From positions 3,038,001 to 3,102,000 of the forward strand of contig NZ_CP141062.1 of the NCBI RefSeq assembly GCF_034661295.1: a stretch of 64,000 nucleotides of DNA, given 5' to 3'. The DNA is from Faecalibacter sp. LW9 (GTDB lineage: Bacteria; Bacteroidota; Bacteroidia; Flavobacteriales; Weeksellaceae). Both the position numbers and the translations under genes were made by a program. Positions 43,871-50,898 of this stretch are shown here, one piece after another (position 1 is the stretch's first letter; each line of letters starts with the position of its first letter). The notes under the pieces are model-generated. The model made no database searches. It saw only the letters and a program-made list of their open reading frames with translations, and was not told the DNA's origin.

Positions 43871-45478
43871 GTCGTTATTATTTTTCCGTTTCGTTTATCA
43901 ATTCAAAACACAATCCGTCAATGTTTCTCATTTTAGGATGATAAGCTGAAAGGTTTGATAGAATTATAACAGCTGTTTTGTCGTTAGTATTTAAAGTCAT
44001 AGAAGAAGAATAGCCTCCAGTTCCTCCATTATGCCAAACCAAATTTTTTCCGCTTTTTGATTTTAACAAATGCCAACCTAAACCGATTTTCATATCTTCG
44101 TCAATGTCTGAAGTTGGTGATCTCGTTAATGTTAGTTCTTTGTTTTTCGGATTGAATTGTGCTTCTGCAAATTTTACTAAATCTTCTGTTGTAGATAAAA
44201 TTCCTCCTGCTCCGAACAATACGTCCCAATCCCAATTAGATGTAATTTCTCCATTTGGATTTTGCCCTTTTATAAGTTTGTCGTTTAGATTATTAGAGCT
44301 TATAAACGAATTTTTCATTTTGTATTTGTCAAAAACTTTCTTCTGTAATAACTTTTGAAAACTCATTTTTTGAGTTAATCCAAGAGTGTAACCCAATAAT
44401 CCGGTTCCTAAATTTGAGTACGAATAAGTTTTAGCATTATCAAGTTTCAGAAAGTTTTTCAGATAATCTTCAATTTGATTTTTTCCGTAGCTCTTGTATG
44501 GATTGGTTTCGTTTGATAAATCTAAATTTTCAGGTAATCGAGGTAATCCTGAAGTATGATTGGCTAAATCTATAAAATTCAGATTGATATTGTCTTTAAA
44601 TGGAAACGAGTAATACGAATTTATTTTATCGGTCAATTTGATTTTTCCTTCTTCTACAAGCGAAGCCAAAACAGTTGATGTAAAAACTTTTGTAATAGAA
44701 CCAATTTCAAATACTTTAGTTTGATTTTCAATAGATTTTATGGTATCATTAAGTTTTATAACTCCATAATAATTTGTCTTCCCATTTTGAATTATGGCAA
44801 TGGAAAGTTGTGTGTTATTGGGAAAATCTTTGGCTTTTGAAAAAATAATTTCGGAAATTTCTTTTGGGTAATTGCTCAGTGAATTTATAGTATTATTCGT
44901 TGTTTGTGTTGGTTCTTCATAAGGTTTTATAAAAAGTCCGTTTATCAGATTTTCGTTGTCAAGCGAAATATTTACCGCTAAAACCATTTTTTCGAACTTC
45001 GTTTTGTACGTTGCGTAAGTTTCTTGTTGATAAGTTATAAATTCTTTGTTTTCAATTTTGCCAACTTGGCTTTTAAGTCCTTTTAAAAATTCGACCGTTT
45101 GTTCAAGTGGTAATGCTTGTTTCATTTCAGACGAAAAAGTATTGAAAATTTCTTCATATTTTTCAGCGTTATAATTCGATTGGAAATTATCAATTGCAGT
45201 TTTGTAATTTTCGGTTTGGGCAAATAATAAATTTGTCATCAAAATTGCGATTAAAAGAAAGAGTGATTTTTTCATACGGGATTTTGTTCTATAATGACAG
45301 CTAACGGGCCTAGTATTTGCGAAGAACGGGAAGAAATTGAGCGAAAGTTCAAGTTCGTGCGTTCAAGCAAATTGCTTGGCTAAAACTAAATTAATTGAAA
45401 GTTTTTAGAAAAGCAATTTTGCGAGCGGAAAAAGATGGGATGAAAGTTTACTTTCAGCCCGTTTTTTGCAAATACTAT
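43865..45478. mobile_element. Integron-like cassette 2 (serine hydrolase)
   Basis: The unit starts with TTAGCTGTCGTTAT (43865-43878), the reverse complement (14 of 15 bases with the preceding G) of ATAATGACAGCTAAC at 45291-45305, which opens its own attC-like site. The gene is in minus orientation and its stop codon is 13 bases after the predicted crossover. The cassette is split by the IS110 element at its right end; the last base before the crossover is beyond the insertion. Confidence 0.6.
43878..45275 (-). CDS. Serine hydrolase of the beta-lactamase family with DUF3887 domain
   Basis: The 465-residue secreted protein has a signal peptide to about residue 20 (LLFAQ), an N-terminal DUF3887-type domain (about 22-115), and a class C beta-lactamase/D-Ala-D-Ala peptidase-like domain. 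Its motifs are SITK (Ser193, Lys196), YSN near residue 285 and HNGGTGG near 425. These residues suggest an active esterase or peptidase. It is probably not a true beta-lactamase, since relatives with DUF3887 are usually annotated only as hydrolases. It is the single gene of cassette 2. Confidence 0.85.
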   Translation of the reverse strand: MKKSLFLLIAILMTNLLFAQTENYKTAIDNFQSNYNAEKYEEIFNTFSSEMKQALPLEQTVEFLKGLKSQVGKIENKEFITYQQETYATYKTKFEKMVLAVNISLDNENLINGLFIKPYEEPTQTTNNTINSLSNYPKEISEIIFSKAKDFPNNTQLSIAIIQNGKTNYYGVIKLNDTIKSIENQTKVFEIGSITKVFTSTVLASLVEEGKIKLTDKINSYYSFPFKDNINLNFIDLANHTSGLPRLPENLDLSNETNPYKSYGKNQIEDYLKNFLKLDNAKTYSYSNLGTGLLGYTLGLTQKMSFQKLLQKKVFDKYKMKNSFISSNNLNDKLIKGQNPNGEITSNWDWDVLFGAGGILSTTEDLVKFAEAQFNPKNKELTLTRSPTSDIDEDMKIGLGWHLLKSKSGKNLVWHNGGTGGYSSSMTLNTNDKTAVIILSNLSAYHPKMRNIDGLCFELINETEK

Positions 45479-45482
45479 CCTA
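45291..45482. repeat. attC-like site B (interrupted by IS110)
   Basis: The 5' part has CAGCTAACGGGCC, TAGTATTTGC (45311-45320), GAAG and AACGGG; the 3' part has CCCGTT (45458-45463), TTTT and GCAAATACTA (45468-45477). The bases between hold several smaller hairpins. The closing half, GTTAGCTG, lies at 46713-46720 on the other side of the IS110 element, so the intact site read GCAAATACTATGTTAGCTG. It is about 90 percent identical to site C. Confidence 0.65.
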
Positions 45483-45534
45483 TGTTTGTAATTGATTATA
45501 TTTAAGATATATAGTAACAAAAAAAAGAAAGAAC

Positions 45535-45682
45535 TCAATGGGCAGATTAAGATCGTAAATACTATTAAGCATAAAGCTTCACTAACATGATAATCCCTGC
45601 TCATTTCTTGCCAAAAACCGTACAGTTTATTTGAACAAAAAGTTCGTGCTAGGATAGTAGGTTTCATTGCAAGATTAGTTCT
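45535..45682 (+). ncRNA. Bridge RNA of the IS110 element
   Basis: Two internal loops are visible. Loop 1: stem (GGGCAG..ATTA with TAAT..CTGCTC), then AAATACTAT (45557-45565), a small hairpin AAGC/GCTT, then CTAACAT (45582-45588). AAATACTAT is the left target; CTAACAT is the complement of ATGTTAG, the right target. Loop 2: stem (TCTTGC..ACC with GGTT..GCAAGA), ACAGTTTAT (45622-45630), hairpin GAAC/GTTC, then TAGGAT (45650-45655). ACAGTTTAT matches the right end ACAGTTCAT with one G-U pair; TAGGAT is the complement of ATCCTA at the left end. Confidence 0.8.
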
Positions 45683-45709
45683 CTCCTATAGAAATTAAAT
45701 ATAGAACAA

Positions 45710-46686
45710 ATGAATGAAAAAATCAACTATTGTGGTATTGATGTATCAAATGAAACGTTAGATCTTTATTTTAAAAATAAGGAAGGAATAGAACAACATT
45801 TACAAGTTTCCAATACGTTAACTGGATTTAGAAAACTTCTAAAAGAAGCAGGAAATAATACACATTTCGTAATGGAAGCAACAGGAGTTTATCATTTGAA
45901 TTTAATATTCTTTTTGAATGAAAAAAATGTTGTTTTAGTGTTGTAAATGCGCTTCAAATCAAGCGTTATATTCAGATGCATTTAGAACGTAATAAATCGG
46001 ATAAAAAAGATGCGAAAAGGATTTATGAATATGGCTGTGATCGTGAACCAGAAAAATACACAATGCCCGATTCATCGTACTTTGAATGTCGCTCGTTAAA
46101 TAATTCGATCCATGATTTAACCAAGGAAATCACAAAATTTAGTAATCAAATTCATAGTCTAAAGAAGTGTCCATTTAATGCAAAAAAGATAGAAAAAAGC
46201 TTCCTTAAGATCATCAAATTATTAAAAGAAGAGAAGTCGAAATTAGAGCTTGAATTGCATACCAAATTGGTAGAATGGGATGAAGAAACACTCCACTTAA
46301 TAAGCAGTGTGAAAGGAATAGGAAAGCGATCAGCAGCAGAATTAATGGTTTATACGCAAAGTTTTAAAGACATGGAATCGTATAAACAATTAATCTCTTA
46401 TGCAGGATTAAGTCCGACCGAATATCGAAGTGGAAGTAGTATTCGAGGTCGAGTACGAATATGTAAACAAGGAGGTAAACAACTAAGAAATATGTTGTAT
46501 ATGTGTGCCTTGAATGCTAAGAAAAGTAATGGTTATTGTCGTGCATTATATGATCGATTAGTAGAAAAAGGAAAAAACAAAAAAGCAGCGTTAATCGCAG
46601 TGTGCAATAAGCTGCTTAAATTAGTATTTGGAGTGGTAAAAAATAAAACATTTTACCATGAAAATTTTGTTGTAAAAATTGATTAA
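45710..46686 (+). pseudogene. IS110-family transposase with one frameshift
   Basis: The N-terminal DEDD domain is present (GIDVS, Asp11; MEATG, Glu56; RNKSDKKDAKRI), and the C-terminal Transposase_20 domain holds VKGIGKRSAAELMVY, ISYAGLSPTEYRSGSS (catalytic Ser region) and GKQLRNMLY. The frame breaks near 45936-45941 (VVLVL then stop); one added base restores LSVVNALQIKRYIQMHLERN, the conserved link. As it stands no full protein is made, unless programmed slippage occurs. Confidence 0.88.
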
Positions 46687-46731
46687 AAAACTTGTTTTTT
46701 TACACAGTTCATGTTAGCTGATGTTTTTTTA

Positions 46732-47097
46732 TTAGATATGATTGAAGACAAACTTTAAAGTTTTGTTATGCTTATATATTTTAATATTTGATGGTTCTGA
46801 TTGATTTGTGAAATTCTCATAATAATATTCATTATTACTTGATTTCCAATTTGGATCTACCAAAATTAATGAATCTACTTGATGAATTATTTTTTGAAAA
46901 TTATTTTCGTCAAATTGTAACATAATATTAATTTCAAAATCTGCGATTCCTGTACTTTGAGTTTCATTTTGTAAAATTTTAAAATCTTTTGGTAAAATTA
47001 AGTTAGAATTTTCAGAGATTAATTTAATTCTATTTTTACCACAACTAATTAAAGTAAAGCAAATTATAAATATATATATCAGATTGTTTTTATTCAT
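46732..47097 (-). CDS. Small lipoprotein of unknown function
   Basis: The 121-residue protein has a lipoprotein signal with lipobox LISCG (Cys19). The body is mostly beta-rich with a helical start, rich in Asn and Ile, and carries no known motif. Codon use is AT-rich, even for this window. It is the only gene of cassette 3. Such cassettes often carry small surface or lipid-anchored proteins, but nothing more can be said from the sequence. Confidence 0.65.
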   Translation of the reverse strand: MNKNNLIYIFIICFTLISCGKNRIKLISENSNLILPKDFKILQNETQSTGIADFEINIMLQFDENNFQKIIHQVDSLILVDPNWKSSNNEYYYENFTNQSEPSNIKIYKHNKTLKFVFNHI

Positions 47098-47117
47098 AAG
47101 TTCTGAATTTAAAAATA

Positions 47118-47302
47118 GCAGCTAACGAGCCGAGTATTTGCGAAGAACGGGAGAGAATTTGAGCGAAAGCTCAAGTTCGTCCGTTCAAGCAAATTGCTTG
47201 GCTAAAACTAAATTAATTGAAAGTTTTAAGAAAAGCAATTTTGCGAGTGGAAAAGGATGGGATGAAAGTTTACTTTCAGCCCGTTTTTTGCAAATACTAT
47301 GT
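47118..47302. repeat. attC-like site C (interrupted by IS1182-like remnant 2)
   Basis: This repeats site B: GCTAACGAGCC, GAGTATTTGC (47132-47141), GAAG, AACGGG (47146-47151) and, at the far end, CCCGTT (47280-47285), TTTT, GCAAATACTA (47290-47299). A compensating change is seen in one inner hairpin (TTGAGC/GCTCAA here, TTGAGC/GTTCAA in B). It then runs into the remnant with TGTGCTTG, and the sequence after the remnant is TATGTTATAT. Confidence 0.65.
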
Positions 47303-47792
47303 GCTTGTTGCACAACTAGAATAACGTAAAATTTCTTAACTTGTTATCATGCAAGGCAAAAAAGAATTTACACCCCAATTATTTTACGATTTAAGTTTGG
47401 ATCGATTGGTACCCTCGGATAATTAGACGAAGTGCAACGGTAGAACCCGTTTTAGGTACTTTAATCAACCATCACAATATGAAACGTATCAATAGCCGAG
47501 GAATGGCCCAAGCGAACAAACATGTTCTCTTAGCCGCCTTATGCTATAACCTGAAGAAATACCTGAAATTTACGCCTAAAAAGTCCAAATTACTAGCCCA
47601 AATCTGTGCCTTACCAAAGGTACAGCATGCTATTTTTAAAATAGGTGAATTAGACTTTAAAATCCGCTTTTTAGAACCACTTTATTTTTAATTATTTTGA
47701 ATATATTCCAAAAATAAACCTCGTTTAAAAAGGCTTAAACGAGGTCATATATGATTTTATTTTGTTGAGTTTTGAGTTGTGCAACGGTTACC
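47300..47792. mobile_element. IS1182-like element remnant 2
   Basis: It has the same ends as remnant 1 and lies at the crossover position of attC-like site C. The sequence TATGT is found on both outer sides (47298-47302 and 47793-47797), as a target duplication would give. The internal deletion is larger than in remnant 1, leaving only about 490 bases. Confidence 0.75.
47349..47691 (+). pseudogene. IS1182-family transposase, mostly deleted
   Basis: The first 26 residues match remnant 1 (MQGKKEFTPQLFYDLSLDRL), followed by a stop. The frame returns with VEPVLGTLINHHNMKRINSRGMAQ, LAALCYNLKKYLKFTPKKSK and FLEPLYF, which is the C-terminal end including the glutamate that is the last catalytic residue of the DDE fold. 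The middle of the gene is absent. Confidence 0.8.
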
Positions 47793-47868
47793 TATGTTAT
47801 ATTATCTAATATACATTATTTCATTTCGAACAATGGAATAAATATTTAATATTTAGAATATAATTTAC

Positions 47869-47901
47869 AAAAAAGACCAATCTGTAACGATTGGTCTTTT
47901 T
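47869..47901 (-). terminator. Terminator of the sixth GLPGLI gene
   Basis: AAAAAAGACCAATC pairs with GATTGGTCTTTTT around a six-base loop, with T on both strands. It is three bases after the stop codon. Confidence 0.85.
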
Positions 47902-47904
47902 AAT

Positions 47905-48651
47905 TTATTTTATATCTACTCCACCACTAAAAGATTCTAACATCTTTTTTCGAGATTCGTCTTGTAATTTTTTAAATTCCTCTTGTGATATTTCTGGCGA
48001 AGTAAAGGGTTTAATTTTAGTGAACTTTTTAGGATTTTTATTGATCTTTTCTGCCGTAAAATTCATAATTAATCCCATTTTACCGCCCATTTCAGACGCT
48101 GATTTTAAAACTAACCCAGGAAGTCCATTAATCTGATTAGGTCCAGCGTTAATTGGTAAATCTGGTGCATACCATGCTGCAACTTTATTTCCGTTTATTT
48201 CTCCAACTGCTTTAATTACTTTATATCCCAAAATTGTATCTTCAATATCCGTTATTTTCCAATTATAGTTTTTATAAGGTGTTACTACGGTATATTTTTT
48301 TCCATCTAATACGACTTCTTGCTTAAATTTTTGTTCAGTAATGGTAGATGTCGTATTTTTAAACTCTCCTCCTACATGAATAGAAAAACCACCGCCTCCT
48401 GCACCTTGGTTATTGTTCACCGATTCGATTTTATCGTAATTTAAAAGATTTTGATTAACCTCTAATTGATAAAAGATCTTCGGCATTTCCATAGAACCGA
48501 TATTTATACCTTTTTGTGCTAATTCGGCATTAAATTGCTTTTGCTTCTCTTCGTCATATTCATTAACTTGACGATATTCCACAATAATTTTATCTTGTGC
48601 ATTAAGTAAAGCTGTAGCTGAAAATAGAGCTGTGAATAATAATTTCTTCAT
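47905..48651 (-). CDS. GLPGLI family protein (sixth copy)
   Basis: The 248-residue secreted protein has a signal peptide ending near residue 18 (ALLNAQ), the segment LGYKVIKAVGEINGNKVAAWYAPDLP, and the motif NGLPGLVLKSASEMGG. The tail, IKPFTSPEISQEEFKKLQ, is more divergent than that of the five copies to the left. It is separated from them by the 10-kb island, so it was probably once their neighbour. Function unknown. Confidence 0.9.
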   Translation of the reverse strand: MKKLLFTALFSATALLNAQDKIIVEYRQVNEYDEEKQKQFNAELAQKGINIGSMEMPKIFYQLEVNQNLLNYDKIESVNNNQGAGGGGFSIHVGGEFKNTTSTITEQKFKQEVVLDGKKYTVVTPYKNYNWKITDIEDTILGYKVIKAVGEINGNKVAAWYAPDLPINAGPNQINGLPGLVLKSASEMGGKMGLIMNFTAEKINKNPKKFTKIKPFTSPEISQEEFKKLQDESRKKMLESFSGGVDIK

Positions 48652-48710
48652 TTTTAATGTATTAATTTTTTATGAAGATAATATTATTATTTTATTCTAC
48701 AAATATAGAA

Positions 48711-49493
48711 CTAAATTAATTTGTAATATTTTAACGCCTTCCAAATCCCATCATCATCTGCCGAAGTTGTCACATAATCTGCGATTTCTTTTACGTCATC
48801 TTTGGCATTTCCCATGGCCATACCAATTGTACACCCTTGCAACATTGGAACATCGTTTCCACCATCGCCAAAAGCCATGGTTTTGGATAAATCCAAATGG
48901 TATCGTTGGGACATACGTTGGATACCTTTCATTTTATTGATTCCTTTTGGATTTACATCGGCGAAATAGGGCATCCAACGAGAGGATTCACTGTTTTTAA
49001 AAACTTCTTGCATCAATAATTTTTCTTGTTCTTCATTGACAAAAATATTCATCTGCATCACTTGATTGAATGTCACCGTTTCAAAATCGATCAATTCAGG
49101 TACATTCATTCCAAAATATTCAAAAGCTTTTTCCACATATTCGTTGATGCGATTGATGGCAAACCCTTTTTCTGTCATTAAGGAAAAAGCGATTGGTTGA
49201 ATCGAGTCGTATTCTATCATCGCTTGTATATCACGTTCCGCAATATATTCGACATAAAATGAATTTAATTCAGCATCCGAACACATGGCACCATTATTAT
49301 TAATGAATCCATCAAATCCAAAAGATAAAACATCTCTTGGCATATCGATTCGATTTCTCCCTGTCGCAATGAATACTTTATAGTGGTTTTGCTTCAAAAT
49401 ATATAAAGCTTCTTTTGTGGAATCACTTATCGTATGATTTTCGAACCCTTGTAATGTTCCGTCAAAATCAAAAAAAATACTTTCAATAGGCAT
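48711..49493 (-). CDS. Cof-type HAD-IIB phosphatase
   Basis: The 260-residue protein has FDFDGTL (residues 8-14) with the nucleophile aspartate, IATGRNR (about 38-44), a lysine in the NPKGINKMKG segment and GDGGNDVPMLQGC (about 214-226). These are the four HAD motifs of the IIB subfamily, and the long cap between motifs two and three fits. It removes phosphate from a small sugar or cofactor. The start codon is directly after a terminator hairpin and its T tract, so expression may be limited or from an unusual leader. Confidence 0.9.
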   Translation of the reverse strand: MPIESIFFDFDGTLQGFENHTISDSTKEALYILKQNHYKVFIATGRNRIDMPRDVLSFGFDGFINNNGAMCSDAELNSFYVEYIAERDIQAMIEYDSIQPIAFSLMTEKGFAINRINEYVEKAFEYFGMNVPELIDFETVTFNQVMQMNIFVNEEQEKLLMQEVFKNSESSRWMPYFADVNPKGINKMKGIQRMSQRYHLDLSKTMAFGDGGNDVPMLQGCTIGMAMGNAKDDVKEIADYVTTSADDDGIWKALKYYKLI

Positions 49494-49526
49494 AAAAAAA
49501 TCGTGAGGTATAGTTCTACCTCACGA
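49494..49526 (-). terminator. Terminator directly before the HAD start codon
   Basis: On the minus strand TCGTGAGGTA and TACCTCACGA form a ten-base stem, followed by seven T and then the ATG of the HAD gene at 49493. It ends the lysine transaminase operon. Confidence 0.85.
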
Positions 49527-49575
49527 AGTAATGAATTAATAAATTATAATTAAAAAGAAATGAAATAATTTTAAG

Positions 49576-50883
49576 TTAAATTAATGCTTTCTTTACGACT
49601 TCTAACGCTTGATTTACTTCAGAAAAAGAAACATTAAGGTGAGGACGGAAACGTACAGAAGTTTCTCCACACGGTAAGAGAATTAACTTTTGTTCGAAGC
49701 ACTTCGTAATAAAATCTGTACGAGATTGGTCGTTATCAAAATCAAAAGCGATAAACAAACCTTTGCCTCTGATATTTTTTATTTTGTTGGTGTGTTTTTC
49801 AATGTCATTTAATCGATCAAGGATATACGCTCCTTTTTCAGCGGCATTTTCTACTAATTTTTCTTGTTCAATAACCTCTAAAATTAGTTTGAAACGCAGC
49901 ATATCGATGTAATTTCCACCAAAAGTAGAGTTGATACGACTAGATTCTTTAAAAACATTGTTCGGTACGATATCTAACTTTTCTTTGTTCGCTAAGATTC
50001 CACATACTTGTGTTTTCTTTCCGAAAGAAATTATGTCTGGAATCACATCATAATGTTGAAAAGCCCACATTTTTCCTGTCATTCCCATACCTGTTTGCAC
50101 CTCATCAAAAATTAATAAGATTTCTTCTTGATCACAAATGTCACGTAACATTTGTAAAAATTCAGGACGGAAATAATTATCACCACCTTCTCCTTGTATC
50201 GTTTCGATGATAATACAAGCGACTTTATTTTGGCGTTCCGTTAAAGCAGCCTTGATTTGATCAATAGCAATTTGTTCTGTTTGTTTTGTTTGCGCGATGT
50301 TTTCGTCTGTTTCTGGGAAATTGATCTTTGGGTTCTCGATACGAGGCCTATCAAATTTTGGAAAGTATTCGTATTTACGTGGATCCTTTGTATTGGTTAA
50401 AGATAATGTATATCCTGAACGTCCGTGAAATGCTTGTTTGAAGTGAATAACATCACTTGCTTCAGTTTCAATCCCTTTTGATAAATTTAATTTAGTTTTC
50501 CAGTCAAAAGCTGCTTTCAATGCATTTTCTACCGCTAAGGCACCTCCTGAAATGAAGAAACAATATTGTAATTCCTTCGGCATTGCCACGCGTGAAAAGG
50601 TTTCTACAAACTCGGCATAATCTTTTGTATAGATATCGGACATTGCCGGTTTATTGATGGCATTTTTGCCTAAAAATTCCAAATGCTTTACAATATGAGG
50701 GTGATTGTATCCAATTGCTGTAGAGGCAAACATTGAGAACATATCCAAATATTCATCCCCTTTATCATCAACAAGGTACGATCCATGTGATTTTTCAATA
50801 TCCATAACTATTGGATAACCATCGGCAAGGATATGTTGACCTAATCTTTCGTGAACTGTCATAGTCGTTGTGGTTGTATTCAT
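49576..50883 (-). CDS. lat: L-lysine 6-transaminase
   Basis: A pyridoxal-phosphate enzyme of 435 residues, class III aminotransferase fold. The catalytic lysine is in SFGKKTQVCG, a lat-type motif, and IFDEVQTGMGMTGKMWAFQH precedes it. The reaction moves the epsilon-amino group of lysine to 2-oxoglutarate, giving 2-aminoadipate 6-semialdehyde. It lies 15 bases after the aldehyde dehydrogenase gene, in one operon, and the next gene on the other side is an acyl-CoA dehydrogenase of the same pathway. Confidence 0.93.
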   Translation of the reverse strand: MNTTTTTMTVHERLGQHILADGYPIVMDIEKSHGSYLVDDKGDEYLDMFSMFASTAIGYNHPHIVKHLEFLGKNAINKPAMSDIYTKDYAEFVETFSRVAMPKELQYCFFISGGALAVENALKAAFDWKTKLNLSKGIETEASDVIHFKQAFHGRSGYTLSLTNTKDPRKYEYFPKFDRPRIENPKINFPETDENIAQTKQTEQIAIDQIKAALTERQNKVACIIIETIQGEGGDNYFRPEFLQMLRDICDQEEILLIFDEVQTGMGMTGKMWAFQHYDVIPDIISFGKKTQVCGILANKEKLDIVPNNVFKESSRINSTFGGNYIDMLRFKLILEVIEQEKLVENAAEKGAYILDRLNDIEKHTNKIKNIRGKGLFIAFDFDNDQSRTDFITKCFEQKLILLPCGETSVRFRPHLNVSFSEVNQALEVVKKALI

Positions 50884-50898
50884 TGTGTGTTAATTATT

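Larger units (their letters stand above)
45479..46712 (+). mobile_element. IS110-family element
   Basis: Removing bases 45479-46712 joins AAATACTAT to GTTAGCTG and restores attC-like site B, so the borders are known to one repeat of the core AT. The element is 1234 bases: a 230-base non-coding left end with a bridge RNA, the transposase gene (45710-46686), and a short right end (46687-46710, ending CACAGTTC). No inverted repeats or long target duplication are present, as expected for IS110. Confidence 0.88.
46714..47302. mobile_element. Integron-like cassette 3 (lipoprotein)
   Basis: The unit starts at T46714 with TTAGCTGATG; the reverse complement of CAGCTAAC, at 47119-47126, opens the attC-like site at its other end. 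The gene is again in minus orientation and ends 18 bases after the predicted crossover. Its attC-like site C is interrupted by IS1182-like remnant 2 just before the crossover. Confidence 0.6.

Noticed and set aside
45386-45667. Minus-strand frame of 93 codons upstream of the IS110 transposase
   Set aside because: It covers part of attC-like site B and the bridge RNA, whose structure explains the sequence better than a protein.
37773-47792. Composite transposon bounded by two IS1182-like copies
   Set aside because: Both copies have deleted transposases, and the cassette borders inside give a more specific explanation; recombination between the copies may still have moved the island.
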